Of a stretch of DNA of 64,000 nucleotides, positions 28,102 to 37,262 are shown piece after piece. The position numbers and the translations under genes were made by a program. Origin of the DNA: Pseudovibrio sp. Tun.PSC04-5.I4 (GTDB lineage: Bacteria; Pseudomonadota; Alphaproteobacteria; Rhizobiales; Stappiaceae); NCBI RefSeq assembly GCF_900104145.1, contig NZ_FNLB01000003.1, positions 1 through 64,000 of the forward strand. The letters run 5' to 3'. Position 1 is the stretch's first letter. Each line of letters opens with the position of its first letter. The notes beneath the pieces were generated by a model, which saw nothing but the letters and a program-made list of their open reading frames with translations, did no database searches and was not told the origin of the DNA.

Positions 28102-29355
28102 GTGGTCAATCTAGGGAAGATCGTAATGATCCATAATTTGAAGCAGCAGGGACTGTCTGTAAGTGCCATAGCGCGCAAAGCCGGGCTGGATAGAAAGACG
28201 GTCAGCAAATACTTACACCAAGGCCTTGAAGCTCCTGTCTACGGCCCCCGCCAGCGTGACGGGCGTGTACTGGAGGAATACAAAGGCTATTTACTTGAGC
28301 GACTGGAGCGGTTTCCCGGTCTATCTGCCCGGCGCTTGCTTCGTGAGCTGAAGACACTGGGGTTTAAGGGCGGTTACTCCACTGTAACGGAATATCTTCG
28401 CCTGATCCGTCCAGCTCCTCCGCATGCATTTGAACGGCGCTTTGAGACAGCACCAGGCCAGCAGGCACAGGTAGATTTTGCTGAGTTTCAGGTGGAGTTC
28501 ACCAGTGAACCAGATGTGGTGCGAAAAGTCTTTTTGTTTTCAATGGTGCTGAGTAATTCACGGTTTTTGTGGGGGCGCTATTGTGCCAATCAAAAACTAG
28601 AGACAGTCCTGCGTTGTCATATCGCGGCCTTTGAGGTCTTCGGCGGAGCGACACTGGAAGTCCTGTATGATCGCATGAAGACAGCCGTTCTGGGAGAGGA
28701 GCCAGATGGCACTGTTCTTTTTAATCCTGCTCTTGTCGCTCTTCTGGACCATTATGGCGCTCAGCCGGATGCCTGCCAGCCCTACCGGGCCAAAACCAAG
28801 GGCAAGGTGGAGCGGCCATTTCGTTACATCCGGCAGGATTTCTTCCTTGGTCGTACGTTCCGCGATCTGGACGATCTTAATGCCCAGTTCACACGCTGGT
28901 GCAAGGAAATTGCCAATGCCCGTGTTCATGCCACCACCAACCGTGTGGTGGGCGAGGTCTTTGGAGAGGAACAGCCCGCTCTGATCCCTTTGCCAGCGCA
29001 CCCTTATGATGCTGTTTTACTGGTGGAGCGGCGGGTCACGCGTGATGGCATGGTCTCCGTTGGAGGTAATCTTTATTCAGTGCCGGACACCGTTAAGAAA
29101 CGGATGGTCGAAGTCCAGCATCACCCGCAAGAGGTGCGCATCTATGAAAACGGTCAGCTCATCGCCACCCATCCGGTCATGGAGGGAAAGAACCAGCGCC
29201 GGGTTGATCCATGCCATCGCAAGGCTCCTCCACGGGCAACACAGCGCCGTCGTCTGGCTGCGGAGCCAACCAAACACAGCGGTGTAAACCAACGCCCACT
29301 GGAGTTCTATGAAGCGGTAGGCCAACGACTTGCCAGTACTGGAGGTAAGCCATGA
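28102..29355 (+). CDS. istA: IS21 transposase IstA
   Basis: DDE transposase of IS21. The GTG at 28102 gives the usual family start VVNLGKIVMIHNLKQQGLSV; the frame also extends to an ATG at 28033. N-terminal helix-turn-helix (ARKAGLDRKTVSKYL), then the catalytic triad: Asp in QAQVDFAEFQ, Asp in LEVLYDRMKTAV, and Glu in AKTKGKVERPFRYI. About 417 residues. Acts with IstB, whose gene overlaps the stop. Confidence 0.92.
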   Translation: MVNLGKIVMIHNLKQQGLSVSAIARKAGLDRKTVSKYLHQGLEAPVYGPRQRDGRVLEEYKGYLLERLERFPGLSARRLLRELKTLGFKGGYSTVTEYLRLIRPAPPHAFERRFETAPGQQAQVDFAEFQVEFTSEPDVVRKVFLFSMVLSNSRFLWGRYCANQKLETVLRCHIAAFEVFGGATLEVLYDRMKTAVLGEEPDGTVLFNPALVALLDHYGAQPDACQPYRAKTKGKVERPFRYIRQDFFLGRTFRDLDDLNAQFTRWCKEIANARVHATTNRVVGEVFGEEQPALIPLPAHPYDAVLLVERRVTRDGMVSVGGNLYSVPDTVKKRMVEVQHHPQEVRIYENGQLIATHPVMEGKNQRRVDPCHRKAPPRATQRRRLAAEPTKHSGVNQRPLEFYEAVGQRLASTGGKP

Positions 29356-30179
29356 GTTCGCTCAGTAAACGCATTCAGTCTTCACTGGTAGGCTTAAAAA
29401 TGCCGCGGGCTTTAGAGGTGCTCGACCACACGCTGAGCCAATTGGAACAAGGGGAACTCACGGCACTGGAGGCCCTGGATTCTCTGCTCAATGAAGAATA
29501 TTCAACACGCGAGGGCCGCCGTATCGGCGTCGCCCTGACGACAGCGCGGCTTACTCCGATAAAAACACTGGAAAGCTTCGACTTTACCTTCCAGCCCTCG
29601 CTGGACAGGGATCGCATCATGGCTCTAGCCGAACTGGAGTTCATCACTCGCAATGAAGTGGTACACTTTCTCGGTCCACCTGGTACAGGAAAGAGCCATC
29701 TGGCAACTGCTCTTGGGGTTGCAGCCGTTAAAGCGGGTAAACGGGTGTATCGCATTGCTTTAGCTCACCTCATCGAAGCCTTGGCAAAAGCTGAAAAAGA
29801 AGGGCGGTTGACTGAGAAACTACGCTTCTTTGCACGAACTTCACTGCTAATCGTCGATGAAATCGGTTATCTGCCAATTACCAATGGGGGAGCAAACTTG
29901 TTCTTCCAGCTCGTCAATGCCAAATATGAAAAGGGATCCATGATCCTCACCTCAAACCGTGGCTTTGCGGAATGGGGGGAGATCTTTGGTGATCGCGTTA
30001 TTGCCACAGCCCTTCTCGATCGGCTTTTGCATCATGCCGTCGTCATCCAGATCGAAGGTGCTAGTTATCGGTTGCGCAGCCATGCGGACCTCATGCCAGA
30101 GCACGTACGGGCTAACGCTTCAATAGCTCCACCTCCACCACCAAAACGACGCGGCAGGCCACCCAAAAAGGAGAGTTAG
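29352..30179 (+). CDS. istB: IS21 helper ATPase IstB
   Basis: 275-residue AAA+ ATPase of the DnaC/IstB type that assists IstA. Walker A is GPPGTGKSHLATAL, Walker B is LLIVDEIGYLP, and sensor residues follow in SMILTSNRGFAEWG. The C-terminus is Pro/Arg-rich (PPPPPKRRGRPPKK). It starts at ATGA inside istA, the standard IS21 arrangement. Confidence 0.93.
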   Translation: MSSLSKRIQSSLVGLKMPRALEVLDHTLSQLEQGELTALEALDSLLNEEYSTREGRRIGVALTTARLTPIKTLESFDFTFQPSLDRDRIMALAELEFITRNEVVHFLGPPGTGKSHLATALGVAAVKAGKRVYRIALAHLIEALAKAEKEGRLTEKLRFFARTSLLIVDEIGYLPITNGGANLFFQLVNAKYEKGSMILTSNRGFAEWGEIFGDRVIATALLDRLLHHAVVIQIEGASYRLRSHADLMPEHVRANASIAPPPPPKRRGRPPKKES

Positions 30180-30769
30180 ACCCACAGAAAAGGCTGGTCA
30201 CCAAATACTCAAACTGAGGACTTTCCGTCCAGCACATGTGGGGAAATTTGACTCAGCATTGACACATTGATGCGACGGCGTTAGGATGGCTTCACTCGGG
30301 GAAATTATCCAGCTCAAAATCCGCCTTTTAGGGATCAGCCCGATGATCTGGCGCCGGATCCTTGTTTCATCATCGACCACCCTGCACGAGTTGCACGGGA
30401 TTTTACAGGTGGTGATGGGGTGGGATGGCATTCATCTGTTTCAGTTTGATATTCGGGCCGTCGACTATGGTTCTTGGGAACTACATATGGCGCGCCCGGA
30501 TAATTCGCTGTGCGACTTCGGATTTCGCCGGAATGACCGGTTTTTCTACATCTACGATATGGGAAGTTACTGGCGACACGAAGTCCGTGTTGAAAGCTTA
30601 TTGGATACTGATCCCAAGAAGTTCTATCCAATTTGCACCGGTGGAACAGGCGCTTGCCCACCGGAGGATTGTGGAGGAGCGAGCGGGTTTCTAGTGCGCC
30701 GGGATGAGGCCAATGGCTATGACGCGTGGCGGAACGTGTCAACGACTTTGAGACAGTGGCATTTGGACT

Positions 30770-31783
30770 TTAAGCTTGATTTTCTTTCTCTGACTTTGGT
30801 GGATTGATCCAGACGGCCGTCGGGATTTGAGGTGGTTTTGGCTGTTTTAGTACGAAGCGCTCGGGTGTACTGATGAACGCAGCCTCGAGGGTTGCTTGGC
30901 GTGCGGCATAGACTGCCTCGGCCTGTCCAAAGTGAACCTGATCAGGGGTCATGAGTCCGATGCCTGCATGATGGTGTTGCTCGTTGTACCATGCAAAGAA
31001 TCTGCGACAAAAGTGGCGGGCTTGCTCGATGGCTTCAAACTTCTTGGGAAATTCGGGCTGATATTTTAGCGTCTTGAAGTGGGCCTCTGAGAACGGGTTG
31101 TCGTTTGAGGTATGGGGTCGGCTGTGGGATTTAAGCACACCAAGATCCACCAGCATCAGGGCAGTTGTCTTTGCCTTCATTGGCCCGCCACGATCGGCAT
31201 GTAATGTCAGTTGATCGCGTTGCACAGCATGCTTTTCCATTGCATCCATGAACAGTTCCTTGAACTGGCTGGCGCTTTCGGCCTGCTCAATGCGCCAGCC
31301 AACAACACGGCGGCTGAAGATGTCCAAGATGACATAGAGATAGAAGTAAGACCATTTCACTGGGCCCATCAGCTTGGTAATATCCCAAGACCAGACCTGA
31401 TTGGGAGCTTCGGCTAGAAGTTCCGGCTTTTGATAGACAGGGTGCGTGCGCTGACGGCGACGCTCAATGACTTCGCCCTGAGCGGCCAATATCCGATACA
31501 TCGTGCGGATCGAACACAAGTAGGTGCCTTCATCCAGTAAAGTGGCGAATACCTCGGTGGGGGTCTGGTCGGCAAACCTGGGCCCACGCAGATGATCTAG
31601 TACCCGAGTCCGTTCATTTTCCGGCAAGGCACGCGCTGAAGGGGGGCGTGGCTTTACCGCGCGTGGCGGAGCAGCCAATGTAGCGCGATGGCGAAGAACG
31701 CTTGCCCGCGACAACGAGAGCGCGGAGCAAACAGCGGAGGTCAGGCCGCTGCCTGAGGGCAGAGCAATCGCGACGGCCATCAT
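30770..31783 (-). CDS. IS3-A transposase OrfB (integrase core)
   Basis: 337 residues with an rve-type DDE core: Asp in [18 protein letters not shown], Asp in [13 protein letters not shown], and Glu in [19 protein letters not shown]. The first ~80 residues are an HTH_21-like region. Starts at ATGA overlapping OrfA. Active protein is probably an OrfA-OrfB fusion or coupled product, as in the IS3 family. Intact. Confidence 0.93.
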
Positions 31784-32262
31784 GACTTGCCGCTGCGCTC
31801 TGGCGTCTGCTCCATCTCGTCCAACAATGTCGCCACTTTTTTTTGGATTGCAAGGATGGCTTCCGCCTGGTCCAGACGCCGCCGTAGTGCTGTAACTTCA
31901 CGGTTAGCCTTGGCCAGTTCGGCCTGTAATGGGTTGGCGGGTGCTTTTTGTGGGCCACGGTGACGCGGCTGCAATGCTCCCAATGAGCCTGCAGCGCGCG
32001 CCCGACGCCAATCCGTTAGCGCAGAAGAATAAAGCCCTTCGCGCCGTAGTATGGCTGTAACACCACCTGTGTCTGCTGCTTGGTCCGTCTCATCCAGAAT
32101 GCGTAGTTTGTATTTGGCTGTGAAACTCCTGCGTTTAGGGATCGCAGTCAGCTCGGCTGTAGGCTGCACTGGCGCTGCCACCATGCGGGCTGGCGGTGGC
32201 GTGGGCACAATATCATCAGGCCCAGTATCGGCTGAAAGCGGTGTCTGTGAAGGCATAACCAT
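31780..32262 (-). CDS. IS3-A transposase OrfA (HTH and coiled coil)
   Basis: 160 residues. Pro-rich N-terminus, then [18 protein letters not shown] and [17 protein letters not shown] (helix-turn-helix that binds the IS ends) and a leucine-rich coiled coil ([20 protein letters not shown]) for multimerisation. Overlaps orfB by 4 bases. Confidence 0.92.
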
Positions 32263-32575
32263 GGGGTCGTTCTCCTACGCCATCAAGTGTAAACTTTGGC
32301 CAGTGGAATGTCTCACGCTTATTGGCACGGAGGGTGGCGAGACTTGGACATCTTATCTGGCTTTGCGAAAGACCTTCTAGACTGTCGTGACACGGAACGA
32401 AGTCTGAGTGACCTGGACTTGGAGGAACTGCAGTTTGCCGTAGACCGAGTGAACAGCCGGGAGCCTTTCACATCCTGGCGTTTTTCACGCAAACAGTTGA
32501 ATGCTTATTTTCGGGAGGGACGACATCGGGAGTTGATGCACCAGCAGTTGATCTGACCTGTCCAGAATCGAGCGA

Positions 32576-32660
32576 TTTTGAACAAGTCGCGGGGCTCTGT
32601 TCAAAACTTAGCTTGACGGGGTATAGGACACAGGTAACATTACGGACACCTATTTCTTTA
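32576..32660. promoter_or_regulatory. Putative res region of the ISKra4 resolvase
   Basis: Inverted repeat TTTTGAACA/TGTTCAAAA (32576-32584, 32598-32606) followed by two direct GGACAC words near 32627 and 32643, immediately before the resolvase gene. Placement suggests a resolvase site; not proven. Confidence 0.4.
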
Positions 32661-32979
32661 CAGTGCACTGAGCCGATATGTCCAGAATATTTGCCTACGC
32701 TAGGGTGTCGACCTCCGACCAAGAAACACAAAACCAAGTCGCGGAGATTGAAGCGGCTGGGTTCAAGGTCGAACCACACCGCATTGTTACAGAAACTATC
32801 TCCGGGTCTGTATCCATTGCGCTACGCAAAGGTTTCGCCAGTTTGCTGGAGAAGCTGGAACAGGGGGATGTGCTTATTGTCACCAAGCTTGATCGGCTTG
32901 GTCGCGACCCTCCGTGCCAATAAGTGTGAGACATTCCACTGGCCAAAGTTTACACTTGATGGCGTAGGAGAACGAACCC

Positions 32980-33462
32980 ATGGTTATGCCTTCACAGACA
33001 CCGCTTTCACCCGATACTGGACCTGATGATATTGTGCCCCCGCCACCGCCAACCCGCATGGTGACAGCGCCAGTGCAGCCTACAGCCGAGTTGACCGCTA
33101 TCCCTAAGCGGAGAAGTTTCACAGCCAAATACAAACTGCGCATTCTGGACGAGACGGACCAAGCAGCAGACACAGGTGGTGTTACAGCCATTCTACGGCG
33201 CGAAGGGCTTTATTCTTCTGCGCTAACGGATTGGCGTCGGGCGCGCGCTGCAGGCTCATTGGGATCATTGCAGCCGCGTCAACGTGGCCCACAAAAAGCA
33301 CCCGCCAACCCATTACAGGCCGAACTGTCCAAGGCTAACCGTGAAGTTTCAGCACTACGGCGGCGTCTGGACCAGGCGGAAGCCATCCTTGCAATCCAAA
33401 AAAAAGTGGCGACATTGTTGGACGAGATGGAGCAGACGCCAGAGCGCAGCGGCAAGTCATGA
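32980..33462 (+). CDS. IS3-B transposase OrfA
   Basis: 160 residues, differing from OrfA of copy A by only a few substitutions (for example [17 protein letters not shown] versus [17 protein letters not shown]). Helix-turn-helix plus coiled coil. Overlaps orfB by 4 bases. Confidence 0.92.
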   Translation: MVMPSQTPLSPDTGPDDIVPPPPPTRMVTAPVQPTAELTAIPKRRSFTAKYKLRILDETDQAADTGGVTAILRREGLYSSALTDWRRARAAGSLGSLQPRQRGPQKAPANPLQAELSKANREVSALRRRLDQAEAILAIQKKVATLLDEMEQTPERSGKS

Positions 33463-34472
33463 TGGCCGTCGCGATTGCTCTGCCCTCAGGCAGCGGCCTG
33501 ACCTCAGCCGTTTGCTCCGCGCTCTCTTTGTCGCGGGCAAGCGTTTTTCGCCATCGCGCTACATTGGCTGCTCCGCCACGCGCGGTAAAGCCACGTCCCC
33601 CCTCAGCGCGTGCCTTGCCGGAAAATGAACGGGCTCGGGTACTGGACCATCTGTGTGGGCCCAGGTTTACCGACCAGACCCCCACCGAGGTATTCGCCAC
33701 TTTGCTGGATGAAGGCACCTACCTCTGTTCGATCCGCACGATGTATCGGATACTGGCCGCTCAGGGCGAAGTCATTGAGCGTCGCCGTCAGCGCACGCAC
33801 CCTGTCTATCAAAAGCCGGAACTTCTAGCCGAAGCTCCCAATCAGGTCTGGTCTTGGGATATTACCAAGCTGATGGGCCCGGTGAAATGGTCTTACTTCT
33901 ATCTCTATGTCATCTTGGACATCTTCAGCCGCCGTGTTGTTGGCTGGCGCATTGAGCAGGCCGAAAGCGCCAGCCAGTTCAAGGAACTGTTCATGGATGC
34001 GATGGGAAAGCATGCTGTTCCACGCGATCAGTTGACATTGCATGCCGATCGTGGCGGGCCAATGAAGGCAAAGACAACGGCTCTGATGCTGGTGGATCTT
34101 GGTGTGCTCAAATCCCACAGCCGACCCCATACCTCAAACGACAACCCGTTCTCAGAGGCCCACTTCAAGACGCTGAAATATCAGCCCGAATTCCCCAGGA
34201 AGTTTGAAACCATCGAGCAAGCTCGCGACTTTTGCCGCAGATTCTTTGCATGGTACAACGAACAACACCATCATGCAGGCATCGGACTCATGACCCCTGA
34301 TCAGGTCCACTTTGGACAGGCCGAGGCTGTCTATGCCGCACGCCAAGCAACTCTCGAGGCTGCGTTCATCAGTACACCCGAGCGCTTCGTACTAAAACCG
34401 CCAAAACCACCTCAAATCCCGACGGCCGTCTGGATCAATCCACCAAAGCCAGAGAAAGAAAATCAAGCTTAA
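33459..34472 (+). CDS. IS3-B transposase OrfB (integrase core)
   Basis: 337 residues, intact, with the same catalytic triad as copy A (WDITK, HADRGG, FSEAHFK). A handful of substitutions from copy A (for example MGKHAVPRDQ versus [10 protein letters not shown]) show the copies are not a very recent duplication or came separately. Confidence 0.93.
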   Translation: MMAVAIALPSGSGLTSAVCSALSLSRASVFRHRATLAAPPRAVKPRPPSARALPENERARVLDHLCGPRFTDQTPTEVFATLLDEGTYLCSIRTMYRILAAQGEVIERRRQRTHPVYQKPELLAEAPNQVWSWDITKLMGPVKWSYFYLYVILDIFSRRVVGWRIEQAESASQFKELFMDAMGKHAVPRDQLTLHADRGGPMKAKTTALMLVDLGVLKSHSRPHTSNDNPFSEAHFKTLKYQPEFPRKFETIEQARDFCRRFFAWYNEQHHHAGIGLMTPDQVHFGQAEAVYAARQATLEAAFISTPERFVLKPPKPPQIPTAVWINPPKPEKENQA

Positions 34473-34879
34473 AGTCCAAATGCCACTGTCTCAAAGTCGT
34501 TGACACGTTCCGCGATGCCATTGATGTGTCCAGCACTGTGGCACGGCTTGAGCAACTTGGCATTCGCGTTCACTGCCTTGCTCTGGGTGGAGTGGATCTG
34601 ACGAGTTCCGCCGGAAAGCTCACCATGGGTGTGATCAACGTAGTCGCCCAGTTTGAGCGCGACCTTTTGATCGAGCGGACACAGGCTGGTTTGGCGCGCG
34701 CAAAATCAGAAGGGAAGACTCTGGGACGCCCACCCGCTCTGTCTGGTGAACAACAAGACATCGTACGCCAAAGGCTGGCCAATGGAGAGAGCATCTCTGC
34801 TATCGCACGGGACATAAAGACCAGCCGGCAAACTGTCATGAGAGCTCGGGATGCTGCCGGGTAAGAAGGGCGAGTAGAG

Positions 34880-36265
34880 ATGGACATTCAGGTAAAGATA
34901 GCGATTACCGCCCCAGATGGGGAGATACATGAATTTAACATTGCCGCTTTTGAAAAGGGGCATGTAGACGCCGCCGAAATCGGACTGACCATTGAGGAAA
35001 GCAAGGAGCTTTTGGTGAAACTGCAACGGGAAATTGTTGCGGCCCAAACAGCGGCGTTTTGCGCTGCACGTTCAACTTGCCCAAGTTGTGCAGCTAGACT
35101 TAGGCGAAAAGGCAGCAAGCGTATTCAATATCGAACCGTCTTTGGCGATATCACCATAAACAGCCCACGCCTCAATCATTGCGGATGCCAGCCAGGGTCT
35201 GCCCAGACCTTCAGCCCACTGACAGAACTACTGCCCGATCATGTCGCGCCGGAAATGCTCTGGCTGGAAACAAAATGGGCCTCGCTGGTCTCATATGGCA
35301 TCACAGTAGATTTGCTTAAAGACGTACTGCCAATCGGGAAGCGTCTGAATGCAGAAACCGTACGCAGGCATTTAGGGCGTGTTGCAAGCCGCATGGAGGC
35401 TGAGTTGGCCGACGAGCGGTACAGTTTTATCGAAACCTGTGCCTTTGATCGGGAACACCTGCCAAACCCGGAAGGCCCGATCACGGTTGGCATCGATGGC
35501 GGATATGTGCGATCGCGCGAAAAGGGCCAATCTCATTTTGAGGTCATGGTTGGCAAATCCATCCCCACAGACCAACCAGATCGTTACCTTGGCCTTGTGC
35601 AAAGCCATGATGAAAAACCAAAACGGCGATTGCATGAAGTCCTGAAAGAACAGGGTTGGCAAGAAAATCAGCAAGTCACATTTATGACCGATGGCGGCGA
35701 AACTGTCATCAATATTGCCCGTAATATGGCCCCTGCGTGTGAACATCTTCTGGACTGGTTCCATGTCACGATGCGCATCACCGTGATGGGGCAATATGTC
35801 AAAGGCCTTGCCCATCTGAACTCGAATGAGGCCGGGGAGATGGCCAGTGCGCTTCGTCAGATCAAAGGGTATCTATGGAATGGCAATCTGCATGATGGGC
35901 AGGCGGCCATAGATGATTTGGTCATGGACCTTGACGAAATCGAAACGGAATACGCCAGCATTAAGGCCCTACGAAAAGCAGCAGCCGAATTCCAGACTTA
36001 CATAGCCAACACCGCCTGGATGATCCCGAACTATGCAGAACGACGACGTTACGGCGAACGTGTTTCTACCGGCTTTGTCGAAAGCACTGTCAATACCGTT
36101 GTCGGTAAGCGGTTTTGCAAACGCCAGCAGATGCGCTGGTCAAAAACCGGTGCTCATCTCATGCTGCAAACCCGGACACGCACGCTGGATGGCACACTGC
36201 GCACAAAGTTCCTGCAATGGTATCCCGGCATGAAACCAGACGGGGAAGCCAAAATGGCAGCCTAA
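34880..36265 (+). CDS. ISKra4-family transposase
   Basis: 461 residues. A zinc-finger-like CPSCAARLRRKGSKRIQYRT in the N-terminal third is followed by the triad region: Asp in GIDGGYVRSREKGQ, Asp in FMTDGGETVINIA, and Glu in GFVESTVNTVVGKRFCKRQQ. The start follows the resolvase stop by 15 bases with GGGCGAG upstream. This is the transposase of the element that frames 27906-36291, and its gene is intact despite the insertions. Confidence 0.9.
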   Translation: MDIQVKIAITAPDGEIHEFNIAAFEKGHVDAAEIGLTIEESKELLVKLQREIVAAQTAAFCAARSTCPSCAARLRRKGSKRIQYRTVFGDITINSPRLNHCGCQPGSAQTFSPLTELLPDHVAPEMLWLETKWASLVSYGITVDLLKDVLPIGKRLNAETVRRHLGRVASRMEAELADERYSFIETCAFDREHLPNPEGPITVGIDGGYVRSREKGQSHFEVMVGKSIPTDQPDRYLGLVQSHDEKPKRRLHEVLKEQGWQENQQVTFMTDGGETVINIARNMAPACEHLLDWFHVTMRITVMGQYVKGLAHLNSNEAGEMASALRQIKGYLWNGNLHDGQAAIDDLVMDLDEIETEYASIKALRKAAAEFQTYIANTAWMIPNYAERRRYGERVSTGFVESTVNTVVGKRFCKRQQMRWSKTGAHLMLQTRTRTLDGTLRTKFLQWYPGMKPDGEAKMAA

Positions 36266-36298
36266 TTGCCCCACGCTTTGTTGTACTCTCCCACCCTA

Positions 36299-36319
36299 GG
36301 CCCTATGGGCACATAGCTG
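36299..36319 (+). repeat. Recurring transposon-end-like 21-mer
   Basis: GGCCCTATGGGCACATAGCT plus G. Lies 7 bases beyond the ISKra4 right repeat; matches 27570-27590 (one change) and the inverted copy at 10904-10924. Confidence 0.5.
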
Positions 36320-36676
36320 AATGAGGATGTTAACCCCACTCGAATTAATGTCGGTAGGTCAATAGGATACGGTCATGTGAGTATATTTTACACGTATCCT
36401 CAACAGACCCCATGTAGACTGTGGTTTAAGAAGCTGACTGACTTCTTTTTTCACGTGAAGGCGGGGAAAATTGGTTACCCAGGAGTAGGGAAATAGTTTT
36501 CCTGAGCTAGGGGTGATGAATGACCATCTAAGTAACGTATATCGAAGTACCGTATCTTCTAAGTAGCGGAATGAACGAATATACAGGTAGGGAAAAATGT
36601 TGCCCCACCATGACGCCCTAGCGAACTTGTTTGAACCTCGTGATCCACCTACTGTTAAGTTGAAAGCGAGGTTGCA
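36320..36676. other. Intergenic region, nothing recognised
   Basis: About 360 bases without a credible gene or clear repeat on either strand, between the insertion-sequence nest and the HTH gene. Presumably contains the promoter of 36677. Confidence 0.4.
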
Positions 36677-37171
36677 ATGACACAAGCAAACAAGGAAGTA
36701 ATTCCTTTTACTGGAACTGCAGGTACGAAGAGTAAAAAGCAATCATCCACAGAGAGGATCTGGGGGAAGGATGTGTGTTCCCATGGATATGCGGGCGTAC
36801 CCTCAATCCTTATTAGGTGCCAACAGCGTTTGGGGCTGAACCCTACCCAGATGAACATAATTCTTCAGCTGTTGAACTATTGGCATGATCCGCGACGCAA
36901 GCCATTTCCGCGAAAAAAAGAGCTTGCTGACAGAATTGGCGTTACACCAAAGACAATTCAAAACAATATTAGGGCTTTGGAAGTTGCTGGATTGATTAGG
37001 CGCGAGCAACAAAAAACAGCGGCAGGTGATTGGGGTAGCAATATCTATCATCTCGATGGGCTAGTCGAAAAGGTGAAGAGCTTCGAGCCAGAGTTCACAA
37101 AAGAAAGAGACGAGAGAAAGGCTAAGAAGGAAGAACTTGAAACGCCAAAAGGTAAGCGCAAAAGTAGTTGA
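36677..37171 (+). CDS. Winged-helix/HTH DNA-binding protein
   Basis: 164 residues. Ribosome-binding site GAGGT lies 4 bases before the ATG. After a ~35-residue polar leader comes GYAGVPSILIRCQQRLGLNP and KKELADRIGVTPKTIQNNIR with ALEVAGLIRREQQ, a complete winged helix-turn-helix of the HTH_36/replication-initiator type. The Lys/Glu-rich tail (KERDERKAKKEELETPKGKR) is probably disordered. Such genes are common on plasmids and phage-like islands; the target is unknown. It may regulate the Abi-like gene 90 bases downstream. Confidence 0.7.
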   Translation: MTQANKEVIPFTGTAGTKSKKQSSTERIWGKDVCSHGYAGVPSILIRCQQRLGLNPTQMNIILQLLNYWHDPRRKPFPRKKELADRIGVTPKTIQNNIRALEVAGLIRREQQKTAAGDWGSNIYHLDGLVEKVKSFEPEFTKERDERKAKKEELETPKGKRKSS

Positions 37172-37262
37172 AAAATAATTTACCCCGGCCGCGTGCATAA
37201 GCAGAGACGGTACCGGGGTGTACAACACTTATATACGCTAGGTAGGGAAAATAATCAAGGCA

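Larger units (their letters stand above)
27951..30264 (+). mobile_element. IS21-family insertion sequence, complete
   Basis: 2314 bp with ends TGTCAGTGCTG and CAGCATTGACA and a 5-bp target duplication, CATTG (27946-27950 and 30265-30269). Contains istA and istB overlapping by 4 bases. Inserted in the left non-coding end of the ISKra4 element. All parts are intact. Confidence 0.9.
30732..32334 (-). mobile_element. IS3-family insertion sequence, copy A (inverted)
   Basis: 1603 bp flanked by the 5-bp target duplication TGGCG (30727-30731 and 32335-32339). Ends are GAACGTGTCAACGACTTTGA at 30732 and, on the other side, CCCTCCGTGCCAATAAGCGT read inwards. Same length and nearly identical to copy B at 32908, in opposite orientation, only ~570 bp apart. 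Confidence 0.9.
30286..32556 (+). pseudogene. pRiA4b ORF3-like passenger gene, interrupted by IS3-A
   Basis: Two coding parts, 30286-30731 and 32340-32556, rejoin exactly (GYDAW-RDLDILSGF) when IS3-A and one TGGCG repeat are removed, giving about 220 residues. The N-terminal part, IIQLKIRLLGISPMIWRRIL and MGWDGIHLFQFDI, is the pRiA4b ORF-3-like/IS1096 TnpR-like domain (PF07929 by recall), a common passenger of IS elements with no proven function. Now disrupted. Confidence 0.85.
32908..34510 (+). mobile_element. IS3-family insertion sequence, copy B
   Basis: 1603 bp flanked by the 5-bp target duplication CGCGA (32903-32907 and 34511-34515). Same ends and gene content as copy A, in opposite orientation. 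The two copies can recombine to invert the ~570 bp between them. Confidence 0.9.
32678..34864 (+). pseudogene. Serine resolvase of ISKra4 element, interrupted by IS3-B
   Basis: Parts 32678-32907 and 34511-34864 rejoin in frame (TKLDRLGRD then AIDVSSTVARLEQLGI) after removal of IS3-B and one CGCGA repeat. The restored protein is about 193 residues with catalytic Ser in FAYARVSTSDQETQN, EFERDLL-type motif (AQFERDLLIERTQAGLARAK) and a C-terminal helix-turn-helix (ISAIARDIKTSRQTVMRA). Inactive as it stands. Confidence 0.88.
27906..36291 (+). mobile_element. ISKra4-family element, hit by IS21 and two IS3 copies
   Basis: Terminal repeats: GGAGAG, CAC, then CACAAAGCGTGGGG at 27906-27928 and its reverse complement (21 of 23) at 36269-36291. 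Removing IS21, IS3-A and IS3-B with their target duplications leaves an element of about 2.85 kb with three genes: a pRiA4b ORF3-like passenger, a serine resolvase and an ISKra4 transposase. Both passengers rejoin in frame when the IS3 copies are removed, which proves the order: ISKra4 first, the others later. Confidence 0.8.

Noticed and set aside
30427..30740. Overlapping minus- and plus-strand frames in the ORF3-like gene
   Set aside because: Shadows of the passenger gene, which is supported by in-frame rejoining after IS3 removal.
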